In this document: positions 1 to 13,178 of the stretch, piece by piece
Layout of the letters: every line of letters starts with the position of its first letter
Position numbering within the stretch: position 1 is the stretch's first letter
DNA from: Fratercula arctica
Lineage: Eukaryota > Chordata > Aves > Charadriiformes > Alcidae
Direction of reading: 5' to 3'
Length of the DNA: 64,000 nucleotides
Assembly: GCA_947846985.1 (NCBI GenBank)
Contig: CANTUZ010000025.1
Location: 8,120,100-8,184,099 of the forward strand
Program-made: the position numbers and the translations under genes
Notes under the pieces: model-generated
What the model saw: the letters and a program-made list of their open reading frames with translations, nothing else
Told to the model about the DNA's origin: nothing
The model's database searches: none

Positions 1-2567
1 GCCTCATTAACTCACTGTAAACCTTTCCTTCTTTATTTCCTTCCCTTCCCAATTTAGATGAAAAGTATGCCCATATTATTTAAGATTTGAAATTCCATAA
101 GATTAAAAGTTGACATTTTCCAAAAGTCAGTAAAAGCAAATTTTTAATACACTTTTACATCCTTTTCTGTTTTGTTTTTTTTTTTTTTAATCTTAAATTT
201 TCATTCAAAGTTCTATTTTGGAATAAAATTTAACATGAAATTTTAGACAGCTTCTTTGGACAGCTCCCTTCTTTTGGAGGGAACTTTGGAGGGGGGAGGT
301 ATGTTTATCTGGAGCCTTACTTATAAAGATGTAACATGGCACTCCGAGATCATTGCCGATACTGTCACTAATTTTACCTCTGTCTTCCTGGGGTAACGAT
401 GGCATAGCTAAATGAGGCTGCAGATCAAGCTGATATCATTTCAGAAACAGAAAGTTTGTAGGAGACCAGAAAAAAACAGGTTCCCAAGTCTGCAGATCAA
501 AATTTTTCACCGATCTGTTGATAAAGGGCAAATGACTGCGTTTTTTCATATTGTAGCATGTAAGTACTTTAATAAGAGAAAGGATTTTTTTTTCTAAGAA
601 TGTATTTATGATCCACAGCATGAGAACTTTAAATTCCAAAATACACTATACATTTAACAGATTAATGCCTCCTTTGAAGAACTATTTAACAGGCCCTTTG
701 ATACCATGTTGTACCAGTTGTTTACCAACATCCAGACAGATTTAATTTACCATGCCTTTTGTCTAGAAAAATCAGTTAGCAAAGGAATATATCAGATGAA
801 TCCAGCATCAGCTCTTTCATTAGCCAGGATTACATTTTCTTCCAGTAACCTCTTCTGTCATTTATGGTTATTCTTATCTTCCACTCTGCTTTTAATAAGG
901 TTTACTTGAAAATTTTACTTGAAGATTCTGCTGTACTGAAGCCAGACTAAAAGGTCAGGTAGTTACCCAAATCATATTTTTCTCTTTCTTAAGAAAAAGT
1001 CTTAAATTTCTTAAAATTATAGCATTTCAATAGTCCAGTCATAATATACTACCCAATCAGTTATTTTATTAAAAAGCTGAACTACCAGCCCTGCAGTTTC
1101 ACGTACAGGTTTTCCAGTATTACCTTTTACATTCTTCTCAGTATATTTTAACAATGGCTTCTTCTGCATGTTATCAGTCAGCACTCAGATATATCTCAAG
1201 AACAATTTTTCAAATGAGGAGAGGTTTTTTTTCTTAATCTCTTTATATAAATACAATTCTCTCTCTACTTCAATGTTAAGGTTGTCCATCTCAGATATGT
1301 TTAAATACTGAATATTTTTTTCCTGCACATCTAGTTATGGGGCAGGGGGACAGCTGTCAGTCTACTTTTAACAGAATCGAATGAGTGGGATAGTGCTCTG
1401 GAAGAAGATGGAAACCAAAGTTGGGCACTGTGAATACTTTATGTGTCGCACTGTATTACATTAGGAGGCTGTTATTAAGAGTATTGAAATTAACGCTTTG
1501 TTAATAATAATGACAGAATTGCAAACCTTAAAATTCCAGTTGTCATATTTTGTAATTGAATATATAGATAATTATTATTCCTGCAACATTCATTTTTATA
1601 AAATAGCACAGTGAATATCACAATAAAAACTACTCTCAAAATTCCAAAATACTAATCACCCATACCTAAAGGCACCATTGCCCTCAACCATCCATGCTAC
1701 TAATGGAAGGGAAACACTAATTCAGAAACATCTCAACCAAAAAAAAAACAAATTGAAAGAAAATTAGATCAGATGTAAACTATATCCCTGTGCTCTAGTG
1801 CTGAATTACAAGATGCCTGCTTATTTGAAGAAGGTCCAAGAGCATAGAGATTTTGAGTAATTTACTCTGGTTTTAGCATTTCCATTTCTAGCAGTCTGTA
1901 GACTTGACTACTGTCGTTTGAATGCTTTGCTCATATTTTTGCTATTTCTTCCTTTCTTATTCATTGCTAATGATTTGCTATGACAATTCAATACCCAATA
2001 CTCATTACTACTTTAAATAGCTTCTAAGAGGAAGACTTGAAGAAGCCAATCAGGTTTTGATTTTGTCAGAGTATTGGTGAAAGCTAATAGATTGTTTGAT
2101 GGATTTTTTTAAAGCCTTTACACAGATGCAGCATTCCCAGAGGTCATAAAATTCCATAAAATATATCATCTCAGTGTAGATTTTTAATTCTCCCTTCTTC
2201 CAGTATTGATATAAAACTATTTCTTTGTACATATAGTCTTATGTATGATGATGGTGTCCCTGTTTGGTTCATGTAACTACCTTCATGCAGTTTTTGCCAA
2301 AAGGCTTGAAAGAGGCTTCTTCATCTCTGTGTAAGGAAGTCTCCCATCCTGCATTATATGGCTATTTTCCAGCATGACTAGTCATATGCAAGAGGTTGAA
2401 ATTCATAGTGTAAGATTATTTGTGAAATCATTGATATTTATGGAAATAGAAGAGATCGATCAGGCTTCATTTAGATGCAGGTATCGTTTTGCATCTCCAA
2501 AAAGCTACAGACTCCCACATACAATACTCCTTATTTCTCTACATTTTGTGAATTTCTTCTTTCATAG
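1..2567. other. Intron of SV2C, no internal feature seen
   Basis: This is AT-rich sequence upstream of the first recognisable exon, with short oligo-T and oligo-A runs and no coding similarity on either strand. I found no CR1 tail, LTR end or RNA gene. It is presumably the 3' part of a long SV2C intron, because the exon at 2,568 begins in mid-codon behind a good acceptor. The promoter and 5' exons lie outside the window. Confidence 0.6.
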
Positions 2568-2701
2568 GATGGAGTTTCAGCATGGGCTCTGCCTACCAGT
2601 TTCACAGCTGGCGAGTATTTGTGATTGTCTGTGCACTGCCCTGCATCGCTTCTGTGGTAGCTCTCACCTTTATGCCAGAAAGTCCACGGTTCTTGCTGGA
2701 G
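2568..2701 (+). CDS. SV2C: SV2C exon (i): transmembrane region, ends at ESPRFLLE
   Basis: This 134-bp exon encodes part of a synaptic vesicle glycoprotein 2, a twelve-pass major-facilitator-like protein of synaptic vesicles. It lies behind a tttcatag acceptor and ends at a gtataa donor. It begins with two bases of a split codon and reads WSFSMGSAYQFHSWRVFVIV, then a hydrophobic segment, then FMPESPRFLLE. PESPRFLLE is the conserved motif that closes the first six-helix bundle of SV2 and related sugar-transporter-family proteins. It ends on a complete codon, and the next exon starts on one. SV2A and SV2B are the alternatives; the downstream exons favour SV2C. Confidence 0.9.
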
Positions 2702-2855
2702 GTATAACTTTCAAAATGTTTTTTAGATTCCAGTCAAAATTATTTCTGTGTTTGCATCATAACATCTGTATAACAGGCATTAAGATAGTTCAGTGACTAT
2801 AATGAATATCTTAATCTGAATATGTTTTGTTTAAATGCTTTGATCAAATGTTTAG

Positions 2856-2945
2856 GTTGGGAAACATGATGAAGCTTGGATGATACTCAAGCAAATTCAT
2901 GACACAAACATGCGAGCTCGTAGTCAGCCTGAGAAAGTCTTCACA
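2856..2945 (+). CDS. SV2C: SV2C exon (ii): start of cytoplasmic loop
   Basis: This 90-bp exon of exactly 30 codons has a tttag acceptor and a gtgagt donor. It reads VGKHDEAWMILKQIHDTNMR and then a short run ending in PEKVFT, the conserved start of the large cytoplasmic loop between helices 6 and 7 in SV2 proteins. No stops are present and both borders are in phase 0. The intron before it is only 154 bp, and the one after it is about 3.8 kb and contains one solo LTR. Confidence 0.9.
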
Positions 2946-5900
2946 GTGAGTATTGCTTTTAAAGCTAATTGCTTAGCACATTAGACAGCTTGCTGACTGG
3001 CAAGGTCTGGAGTGCTTAAGCAATAAATACTAATACTCTGCATGACAAAGCCAGTCATTTGCACTCTAAATATAAGAACTGAATTCCTACTGAAATTGTT
3101 ATATATTCAGCAGATGTTAAGATATCAGCCTTTGGCCAGCATATTCTTGAGTGTATGAACTCATGGTGTGATCATTTTCTCTGTTGTACCGAGATACTTA
3201 ATAGACTCCATCTGTGTTTTTTTATTAAGTTTATTTCATCCTTAATAATAACGTAGTGGAAGTCCAAATTAGTTGTCTGTTGTGTCTTTAAAGCTTTTGA
3301 AATGATTTTTCTTTTTTTTTCATTTTTTATCAGCTACAATAGTAATTTTAAAAAATTCATTTTAATTTCTGTGAAATAGTAATTTTTCAGACATTTAATT
3401 TTCTCAAAATATCTTGGAAGCTCAACTGCATCTTGTTGTTGACTTGCAGGTCTAATGATAAGACCATATTCAAAGTATTGATGGGTTGTTTCTGTTTGGA
3501 GGAGAAATTGGCAGTTCAGATGTGTGGCTTTTTTATGGCATCTTCCTTATTTATAAAGAATATACACAACAATTTTGTCTTCCTGAATACAGTAGGACCA
3601 AACAGCAGAAGGCATTTTCTTGCTTTGAAATCCAGTCTGCCTTTCCAGCTTGTGCTATGCTGTGGGAGTGCTGGCACTCTACTCCCTCTCAGAGCCATGT
3701 GTGGAATTTTCTTTCCTCTTCCAGAGGTTTTCTCCATGCTTTAATACACATATAACTCAATTAAGAAATCCTCTTAAAGGTTCTGTGTTTGCAGGCAGTC
3801 TTAAGGAATGACCATCTAACTATATAACTTTATTCCATTGACACTTGCAATTTCTTGCCTTGGATGCCATTTCCACTGCCTCTGTTTAATTTTTTCCACA
3901 AAGAAGCTTGAGAACTCCTATATTTAGCCTGAAAGAAGGCTGATTAACATATCTATCATGTTAAATCTACATTTATTGATACATCAGTGACCTACCTCAT
4001 ATCCCATATAATCTAAAATTTTAAATTTGTATTTCATTTACAAGTAAAGGGATTTGCTTAACACTGTACAGCTAAGGTCTAATTTCACACTTGGCTCATG
4101 CTGATCTGAGCTGCTTTCAGACGGAGTATTCCTGCCCGCAGTCGCTTTGTTTTTTTTCTGCCAGCATTGATATACATTGGTTGATCGCACAGTCAGCTGT
4201 AGCATAGACCCTATCCCCCTATCCTCATATAGTGTTATTTTAGGCATGAGGAGGAAGACAGAAATATGCTGGGACAAAAAGTGGGAGGAAGGATCAGCTA
4301 CAGTCTCACATCAGTTTGACATAACTGTAATCGCATCATAAAGCAGCCATGGAGAAGAAAACAAAGCATGTGCTTGTTGTTTCCAGTTCTTGTGATCTAA
4401 CAAGTCTTTCTCTCTGTGGTTGTTAAAATGTAACACTGAACCATATTAAACACAGCAGTTTATTTATAGCTATTTTTTTTATTGGCCAGCCATGAATAAG
4501 GAAAAAACCACCACTCTCTTGGGATTTTTTTCCCAGTTTTTGCCATGAGCATTGGGAAGACTCAACTCTTGATATTGAGGAGTTGCAGGATTAGAAATAC
4601 TGTACTGTATGTCAAGGATATACACTGATAAAGTCCCTAATTTTAGCTTGCATTAATATGATTAGAAAATGCATCATTTTCTCCTCTTTGGACATTATTA
4701 GCACTTTATCTTATAAAACCCAGAATGCAAAGAAAGTCGGCATAATCTCTTTGGGACATCATTTTAGTCTCGCTCTTTTTTTTTAAATTTAAATTAGTCC
4801 TGGATATTGTGTCATTTTGTCTTAGTAATTTATTCACATAGCTCTCCTAAGCCCCGTTGCTTCATCCAGTATCATTCTATGACTAATGTGTTAATATTTT
4901 CCTCTACTTTGTGTCACTAGTTCCATCAGATACACTTTGATAGTATGTTTTCTAATTCTACAGCTGATGTAACTTTTTCTCCATTACTGCTATAGTTTTC
5001 ATGTGCTTTCCCTTGATATATTTTCCTAATTATATTGATGTCATCTTTTCCTAGAAGCTTTTTTCATAAGTCATGTTTATTCTTGTTGCTCATATTATTG
5101 AGGATTTTATCTTCAAACCTTTAGAACAGAAAAAGCATCAACTGATGAACAGTTTGTTTTAGAGTTAGAAACTCCAAAATGGATGCATTCTAGTGACTGA
5201 CTGTGGAATTTGTAGAGGTGATGGCTCTTAATACTTTTGAAAATCTCTCCCGAGAGCAGTGACACTAACAGAGCCGGTAGTAAGTTGACAGTATCTTCCA
5301 TTATGAGACTACCCACATTAAACATTTATGTACATGCTTAATTACCTTCCTGGGACCTTAAAATATACATTCATTAGATCAGTAGGTTTAAATGTTTAAG
5401 TAAAAAAAAAAAAATCTTCATATCCCTAAACCCAACATTCTCTCTGCTCTTTCATTGCCATGTATTAATTAATCATTTTTTCTACAAACATTTTCCTTTG
5501 CAGCATGTCTTGATTTTGTAAAATTTAAAACATTGCATTTTTCTAGCCATTGCTTTTAAACAGAAGTTCCATTTTCATTGAAATAGGTATTCTTTATTGT
5601 TTTTTCTTTAATTCTTCATATACTGACAGCTGAATTTGCATGGTCCAGATGGACCATTGTCCTGATTCAATAGGACATTTCTTATGTTAATGGACCATCA
5701 AGGCCATGGGCTTTTTGTCCCCAGTCAAATACAGTGGTCCTAGGATTTATATGATTCCCCCAACCTCCACAGCTCCAAACAAGTCAGGTGGCCAGGACAG
5801 TGAAAAGGCTGAAAGTGTTGTTCTTGCATGATTCTTGCATGATTCAGCATGATTCAAAAGGCATGCCCTTTCTGCCCAGAGGTGTGGCATGAGAGCACGT

Positions 5901-6014
5901 GAGGATGTCTGTATGTACGAGTTCTTAAATGATCTTGGAGGCCTCAACTCCAGTCTTTTGTATAAAATGTTTCATAAAAGCAGTTTAAGAAAAGCTTAAA
6001 ATCAACTGAATGAT

Positions 6015-6325
6015 TGTCTTGGTTCTGGCGGGGATAGGGTTAATTTTCCCCAGGATCTGGCACAGACACGGGTATTCCATACCATGTGCCGCCATGCCCA
6101 GTCTATAGCCAGGAGCTGGCTGGGGGGAGGGGGCTTCCTGCGTCCAGTCCAGCGGTGGTACAGTAATCATGTTTGTACATTCCTCTATCAGTGCTATTGT
6201 TGTTAAACTGCCTTTGTCTCAACCTACGAGTTTTGCCTTTTTCTTCCAATTCTCCCCCACCTGTGTGGGGGTGTGAGAGAGCAGCCATGTGGTTCTTTGT
6301 TGCTGGCTGAGGCTAAACCACAACA
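6015..6325 (+). mobile_element. Solo LTR of the ERV1 (ERV-L-type) family
   Basis: This 311-bp element begins TGTCTTGGTTCTGG and ends AAACCACAACA. It is flanked by a perfect 5-bp target duplication, ATGAT, at 6,010-6,014 and 6,326-6,330. It resembles the right LTR of the provirus at 29,570-35,572, read on the other strand: both share the start, the AAACTGCCTTTGTCTCAACC block and the GTGGTTCTTTGTTGC block near the end. Homologous recombination between two LTRs normally leaves such a solo copy. It lies in the SV2C intron in the same orientation as the gene. An LTR can carry promoter and polyadenylation signals, but I see no sign of use here. Confidence 0.88.
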
Positions 6326-6753
6326 ATGATGCAGACAGGATTATTGCTATTGGAAGAGTCATGATGAGAAGGGTACAGGCTTTTGATATAGTCATGGTTC
6401 GGCAAGACAGTGAGATGCAATGTTTCAGAAAGGAAGGTGGTTACAGCTAAAACTGCTTAGTGAGCTTTTGTTTGATTTTGGTCACGGGATGAGGCTGCTG
6501 GTGCATCTTAAACAGTGCACATCTGTAAAATCAGTGGGCTGAAAACTGGAGCTTTACCATCAATACTGCTGTTCCTCGATGTCCTGTAATCCACTATGAT
6601 ACATCTGTGGGTGGTGGTGTCCTTATTCTGTTAAGAAGAAACATGAGCTATTGCTACCTTCAGAAATTGCAGCCAAACATTGAACACTCAGTCTGTTACT
6701 CTCTCTCTCCTTATATGTCAGTCCCTTATTTGCTGTTCTGTTTTTATTTCTAG

Positions 6754-6864
6754 GTTAACAGAATCAAAACTCCGAAGCAGATAGACGAGCTCATAGAAAT
6801 AGAGAGCAATACAGGAACTTGGTACAGGAGGTGTTTTGTTAGAATTCGTGCAGAGCTATATGGT
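6754..6864 (+). CDS. SV2C: SV2C exon (iii): cytoplasmic loop
   Basis: This 111-bp exon (37 codons, phase 0) lies behind a tttctag acceptor and ends at a gtaagt donor. It reads VNRIKTPKQIDELIEIESNT and then GTWYRRCFVRIRAELYG. The IKTPKQ...WYRRC block is typical of the long cytoplasmic loop of SV2 proteins, where charged residues precede helix 7. There are no in-frame stops. Confidence 0.92.
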
Positions 6865-8189
6865 GTAAGTAACAATATCTCTGTTCATTCTGTAATTACC
6901 TTTCTCTTTTTTAATTAGCATTCAGAAATGGGATGAATTGATTGAGCTCATGCTGGTGATAGCTTCAATGCTACATTTTCCATGCAACTGGGAGATTCAG
7001 GAATCAGTGTAAGATTCTGGTTTCCTGATCCAGAAGAGGCACAGGTGAATCACAGAGGTTGGTTCCGACTTCTGAGGAGGAAAATGTTGCATTGGCCTTT
7101 ACACAACTGATGGCTAATATTTACACAGCCATATGCTGAAGCACCACAATATAATATGTAGTAGGAATGTATATTAATATATACCTATGGAAAGAGATGA
7201 CACATGATGAGATGAAAAAATTATCAGCAGGAACTTGAGGCGGCCACATCACTTACAAATGGTAAAGTCATGAATAAATTGTGTAAATGAATGTCAATAA
7301 AACCTTTATAAGGCATTGTATCTGCATGTATTTTTAGTCATGTTGAATGTTTTACCAGAAAACTACTTTAGGACTATTTCAGAGAGTTTAATACAAGCTC
7401 ACTGGGACTGTGCTCCATATCCTTTTTTACAAAACCAAAATTATGCAGTGTCTTTGAACCTTGTAATGAAAATTGAGAAGTCTCATTAATTTAAAGAAGC
7501 ACTAAAAATGTCAAAAATAGGTTTTCACAAATGTTAAAAATCTGGCTCTCCAGAGCTATGATGAAGTGTTATAAACCAAGGTTTGTCACATATTTCCAAT
7601 CAAAATTGCTTTTGTGGGAAAAATAGCATTTTTCCAATGAAAAAAATAATCCAGAAAGTGTCTACTTTTAAAGTTTTTTGTCCAAAAATAGAGTAGTTGA
7701 ATATTGAAATGTTATGATTTGGCCTTGTTACTAAAGCAGCTTTACAGAAGTTGCAGCTTGGTTGTCTCACATCCTTGTTATCTTACTGGACTAGCCCCTG
7801 GGTCAGTGTCTTCCCTGTTGCATGATGTTTGCTAAAATCTCCTAGGACAAACTGCCTCTTCTCTTCAAGAGGAGGAGATCATCTTGAGATGTGGGGGGGG
7901 AAACACCATTCTCGGTCAGCTCTGCTGTAGCATCTCTGACTTGGGGGTAGTCCCAGCTTTTCCTTGTATAGTTAAAGTACCAATTTCTAGCTGTAATAGG
8001 TTATGACAGATCAGACTCTGAGTGTATCCCTGTTGAATTATGGAATATAGTTTTGTCTAAACTTAAAGCAGTGTAATACTTGGAAATGAGAAGGAAACAT
8101 TTCTGATGATCTCTGGTTTATTTGAGATAGTGAAATGAAGCTGCCTAGAGATTAGGAAAGTTTGAGGTGATCAGAGCAGGGGTGAATTA
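6865..8189. other. SV2C intron segment, nothing recognisable
   Basis: This is AT-rich intronic DNA between the LYG exon and the CR1 fragment at 8,190. It contains short homopolymer runs, including a run of eight G around 7,890. I see no exon, LTR terminus or RNA gene on either strand. Confidence 0.55.
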
Positions 8190-8868
8190 ATGACACAGTC
8201 CATGCTGATGGATGAAAAATTGGACATGAGCCAGCAATGTGCATTTGCAGTCCAGAAAGCCAACCATATCCTGGGCTACATAAAGAGAAGCGTGGCCAGC
8301 AGGTTGAGGGAGGTGATTCTGCCCCTCTACTCCACTCTTGTGAGACCCCACCTGGAGTACTGCATCCAGCTCTGGAGTCCTCAGCACAGGAAGGACATGG
8401 ACCTGTTGGAACAGGTCCAGAAGAGGGCCACAAAAATGATCCAAGGGCTGGAGCACCTCTCCTATGAGGACAGGCCGAGAGAGTTGGGGTTGTTCAGCCT
8501 GGAGAAGAGGAGGCTCCAGGGAGACCTTACCACAGCCTCTCAGTACTTAAAGGGGGCTTATAAGAAAGATGGAGAGAGACTTTTTGCCAAGGCCTGTAGT
8601 GACAAGACAAGGGGTAACATTTTTTAAACTGAAAGAGGATAGGTTTAGCTTGGACATTACTATGAAATTTTTTACAATGAGGGTGATGAGACACTGGAAC
8701 AGGTTGCCCAGAGAAGTTGTGGATGCCCCAACCCTGGAAGTGTTCAAGGTCAAGTTGGATGGGGCTTTGAGCAACCTGATCTAGTTGAAGATGTCCCTGC
8801 CCATGGCAGAGGGGTTGGACTAGATGACCATTAGAAGGCCCTTCCAACTCAAACCATTCTATGATAAG
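8190..8868 (+). mobile_element. CR1 LINE, 5'-truncated 3' end, + strand
   Basis: This is the last part of the CR1 ORF2 (C-terminal region of the reverse transcriptase protein) plus the short 3' UTR. Recognisable blocks are [20 protein letters not shown], then [17 protein letters not shown], then [15 protein letters not shown], followed in shifted frames by [20 protein letters not shown]. The frame is broken near 8,625. The 3' end is the usual CR1 tail, CCATTCTATGATA. Severe 5' truncation is normal for CR1. The left border is approximate. Confidence 0.9.
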
Positions 8869-9060
8869 AAGCTGGAAAGGCACAGAACACACACAACATA
8901 TTTATATCAGAAGTACACCTATGACCTCAGTATCAAAGAACTGATCTGCTCTCTCTGATGCGCTGAAGAAACAAGCAAATCAGAATCAAAAAGCTTCTAT
9001 CATTTAACAAAATTGTTCAAAATGTGATTTTAAATAAATGTATTTCCTAATGATTTACAG

Positions 9061-9149
9061 AGTTGGTTGACGTTTATGAGATGCTTCAACTACCCAGTGA
9101 AGGATAATACAATCAAACTTACAGCTGCATGGTTCACCCTGTCTTTTGG
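9061..9149 (+). CDS. SV2C: SV2C exon (iv): helix 7 region
   Basis: This 89-bp exon lies behind atttacag and ends TTTTGG before a gtaaga donor. It encodes SWLTFMRCFNYPVKDNTIKL and then TAAWFTLSFG, the start of helix 7, with the last codon split after two bases. The next exon begins with A, restoring the Gly codon and phase. The sequence is very close to the conserved vertebrate SV2 pattern (WLTFMRCFNYPV). Confidence 0.92.
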
Positions 9150-9730
9150 GTAAGAATGGTTGAGATCCTAAATCATTTTTGATAGACTTTGATAGAAGAA
9201 TCATCTGCATGCAAATCTCTGTCACTACGATTACCTTTTTTGTTTGGAAAGGTTTTATTCAGTATCTTTCCACCAAACATTACATTTATTGGTTAGTCTA
9301 TTCTTGGTTGCAAGTCTGACTCATCAGGAATATTTACTTCAGAAAACTGGCATCATCTTTGGTCAGCATGTTTCAACATTTTTTATATAGTCAATCAGCA
9401 AACACAGAGGTGCCTGCCTCAACATTTTTAAAATGTGAGCTTGGTACTCTACCTGCACTAACTTGAAAAGAAGTACATGTTTTAACCAGGGAGGACAGAC
9501 TTCATTGGTACAGGGTTTAGAAGATGTACTGGATGTTGTCACCCATTGTTCCTAAGCCCACTGTTGTCATTGCAGGCACACGATGCTATAGTTCACCTGT
9601 TTGTATCTAAAGGCAATTGTGCTGTGTGGGGAATTTTTTGTATTTTTAAAACTAATTTAAGTTTAAGGCAGACTCTAGAAAAAATTTCTTCTTTGTACCT
9701 CTCATGGTCTGCAGTCTACGGAAAACTCCA

Positions 9731-10190
9731 TTTGTTGTGTCTGGGAACTGCAGGGGCTCCCCAGTGTCTGGCAGGGCAGGGCCTGTCCTGTCCCACCACC
9801 CCAGCCAGGAGCAGGGCTGATGGGGGCACCCAGGCATCAGGCACCTCCCTGGGGATGGGGACAGGCTGAGGCTGGGCCAAGATGCAGGCCTGCAGATTGG
9901 TCCAGTTCAAGTGGGGCCCATGGCTGGGCAGGGCAAGGCTGTGGGGAGCTGGAGACGAGCCCTATTGTGGCATCACTAGGGCAGGGGATGACAGCTCTGG
10001 AGGAACTGACATGGGGTCCTGGCCTGTGGGCATGGTGGGGGAGCCCTGGGAGTGTGTACAGGGACATCAAAGCTGGGAGTGCTCTCAGGGCCTGGACCCA
10101 TTGGTTTCACGCAGAAGTGAATTCCACTTTGGATCTGCTCTTTATACATGATACATGGAGACCATGATATGGGACGCAACAGCTCCATCA
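9731..10190. other. GC-rich block of unknown origin inside the SV2C intron
   Basis: This stretch is visibly richer in G and C than the AT-rich intron around it, with many CCCC/GGGG and CAGG/CTGG words. It yields short overlapping open frames on both strands, none with a recognisable domain. CpG is not especially frequent, so it does not look like a classic CpG island. It may be a degraded transposon or a locally biased tract. Confidence 0.4.
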
Positions 10191-10280
10191 TGTAAGTGGC
10201 TGAGGGAGCTGCTTGTCCTCACCTTGCACAGGTTTCCGAACCATTGAGATTGGCAACTGAGCTTTTTCTGTTTTTTACAG

Positions 10281-10445
10281 ATACTATGGCTTATCTATCT
10301 GGTTTCCTGATGTCATTAAACATCTGCAGTTAGACGAGTACGCATCCCAAGTGAAACATTTCCACAATGAGGAGGTTTCATATTTTGTCTTCAACTTCAC
10401 ACTGGAAAATCAGATTCACAGCAATGGAGAATACATCAATGACAG
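10281..10445 (+). CDS. SV2C: SV2C exon (v): start of the large luminal domain
   Basis: This 165-bp exon lies behind ttttttacag; its donor is a weak gtttag. It encodes YYGLSIWFPDVIKHLQLDEY, then a charged stretch, then FNFTLENQIHSNGEYINDR. This covers the end of helix 7 and the beginning of the large intravesicular loop. It includes an N-glycosylation sequon (NFT) at the position used in SV2 family members. It ends with two bases of the Arg codon, completed by the G that starts the next exon. Confidence 0.92.
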
Positions 10446-10542
10446 GTTTAGAGATTTCCTAATATCCTTACTTGTCTGGAATAAATAAATGCATATTTTA
10501 AAGCATGTCCTAATAATCTAATATTTTTCTTTATTAACTCAT

Positions 10543-11132
10543 TGTCAGGGTTTAACCCCAGCCAGTGACTAAGCACCACACAGCTGCTCGCTCACTCCCC
10601 CCTCAGTGCGATGGGGGGAGAGAATCAGAAGAGTAAAAGTGAGAAAACTCGTGGGTTGAGATAAAGACAGTTTAATAGGTAAAGCAAAAGCCACGCATGC
10701 AAGCAAATCTGAACAAGGAATTCATTCACTGCTTCCCATAGGCAGGCAGGTGTTTGGCCATCTCCAGAAAAGCAGGGCTCCACCACGTGTAACGGTTACT
10801 TGGGAAGACAAATGCCATCACTCCAAACATCCCCCCTTCCTCCTTCTTCCCCCAGCTTTTATTGCTGAGCATGATGTCATATGGCATGGAATTTGATCAG
10901 TTGGGGTCAGCTGTCCTGGCTGTGCCCCCTCCTAACTTCTTGTGTGCCCCCAGCCTACTTGTTGGCAGGGTGGTGTGAGAAGCAGAAAAGGCCTTGACTC
11001 TGTGTAAGCACTGCTCAGCAATAACAAACACATCCCTGTATTATCAACGCTGTTTTCAGCACAATTCCAAAACATAGCCCCATACTAGCTACTAGGAAGA
11101 AAATTAACTGCATCCCAGCCACAACCAGCACA
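10543..11132 (-). mobile_element. Solo LTR, second family
   Basis: This 590-bp element reads TGTGCTGGTTGTGG...TTAAACCCTGACA on the - strand. Its flanks are CTCAT (10,538-10,542) and CTAAT (11,133-11,137), a 5-bp target duplication with one mismatch. The LTR contains the GTTTAATAGG...CTCGTGGGTTGAG block near one end, reminiscent of other ERV-L-type LTRs in this window. It is antisense to SV2C. I cannot name the family. Confidence 0.78.
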
Positions 11133-13178
11133 CTAATAATAGATGGTTTGGTTACTTTTTTGAATGGGAATTTATTTCTCTTCTCTGTTTCTTATGATTT
11201 GATTTTGAATGGTTCTCTGGAGCATGGGGAGAAATGGACCTGTAAATACACTGGTGCTTGCTGTGTGAGGACTCCTCCATGCAAACCCAGTTTCCTTGCC
11301 CTCCCGAAAAACAGACTGAAAAGCCAAAGTTCATGATACTTCCTTTCACAGTGGGATTCAAAGATTTTCCAGACCCAACACTTGTAGCATATTGTAGGGC
11401 GCTGGATGTACTTTCGTCTCTGTTGCTGGTTCTTTTCTTGTATTGATGAAAAACATTGAGCATTGAGAAGACAGGATTTTATCACAGAAAAATAAAAGCT
11501 AAACATTACTGTAAATCAATAAAAAGTAGGAACAGCTCTTAAATGGGAAACAATACGTTAGCAATGCCTTTTGTGTTTTTTAACTGAATCTGTACATATT
11601 AAGGCTCTTTCTTTACAGAAAACTAGGGGGGAAATTAAACACACCTGTTTTAGGTATCTGGTTTCTCTTAAGAAATATACAGAACAACCATTTGAATGGT
11701 CTCCTGGATGTTATGGTGCTAATTATTTCTTCCATAGGAAAATGCATATCTAAGTGAATAAAATTAATGATTTCAGTAATTCAGGGCTTTTTTTTTTAAA
11801 TAAGAACTTGAGTTTTGATGCAGTTAAAAGTTTATGCATTGCAGACAAAAATGAACAGTTATCTCATTTTTAAACTAGCCATAGCTTCCCAGTTTTGTTC
11901 CTTTCCAGGAGGTAGATGTTCTCCTAAAAGTGAAGAACCATTTACTGTCATTAAGCTTTAGTTGTTTTGCACTCTGTCAACCGAGATCTTATCAATTTAA
12001 ACTGAAAATTCTCGTAAAACACTAGATCTAACACTAATCTCCTCTAAAACACTAATTTAGTCTTTTGAGTGTGCAAATTTAATCTGACAGTTGAGATCCA
12101 TAAAATATTTTCCACAGTAGTATGAACTCTTTTGATATTCTTCCTCCACAAATGTTTCAATGCTCCACTCACCCCTAATTTCAGCATTTCCTTCATGTTC
12201 TTTCTTACCTAGAAGATCCATCAATACTTTTTACTTCATTACATTTCTGTTGTGTTTGAATTCAAATCATTGCAACACCAATTTTAATATAGTCACCAGA
12301 TATTTCCTGTCCAAAGGTAAAAAGTGCATCAGAAGAATGTAGGACATAGCCTGTCATTTCTGTTACAACTGACTAATCACTAAATTATCGTTGTTCTCCT
12401 CTGGAATTAAGTTACATTTTAAAATGGAAAGTGATAATGAGTTGACACCGAATGCCAGCCTGATTTTAATCAGTCTGTCATAAATGAGAAATGATACAGT
12501 AACTAAAACTAATGGGCTGAAAACACCATTTTTCTAACCAATACACAAAGAGACTTCATTAGCTAATAAGCCTTTTCCTGTTATAAACAGAATTAGCTTT
12601 TGCTCTCCTTTCTCATAAAGATGTGATTCCAACAACCTTATTGGTGAGAGTTTAATTCCTACTATTTTGTAGGTAGCATATCTTGTCTGTTCCTATTCCT
12701 ACTATTATTCTTGTTATAAGAAAAATATTTAGCTAGTCACATCAGGTTTAATTAGACTAGAGTTAGGTCTGTGTTCAGAAGGCTTCGCCATTTTAACAGC
12801 TCTTACTGTCATATAACTATTAAAGCACTGCTTTTCAAAGTTTTGCCATTTTGGGTGAAGTCTGCCAACAAAACTGCCCTTTTTCAGTTGTAGCTTTTTC
12901 CACACCCTCATGTGAAATAAAAGACATCACAAAAAATAATGATATATTGCTACATTTCTCGTTTTGTTTTTTTTTTTTTTGTTGCCATAATGTTAGTTGA
13001 TATGAGCATACTAGAAAAGGCTTACAGCATTGTTTTAGCCTAGTACTGTTGAGGTAGAAAGTTACTGCTAGTAATACACTTTGTCCTTAACCTTTTTCTA
13101 TGAATGACTTGATTTACAGTCATGATCAAAGATCTAGGAGTTAAGAGAGAGTCAGTAGGAAGGAGGATGTTCAGAAAT
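11133..13178. other. SV2C intron segment, nothing recognisable
   Basis: This is AT-rich sequence with only short chance open frames on both strands, and a T run near 12,970. No LTR, CR1 or exon signature is seen between the solo LTR and the next CR1. Confidence 0.5.

Noticed and set aside
2374..2796. A 140-codon + strand frame as an independent gene
   Set aside because: It overlaps the SV2C exon in another frame; the exon frame with splice sites explains the conservation.
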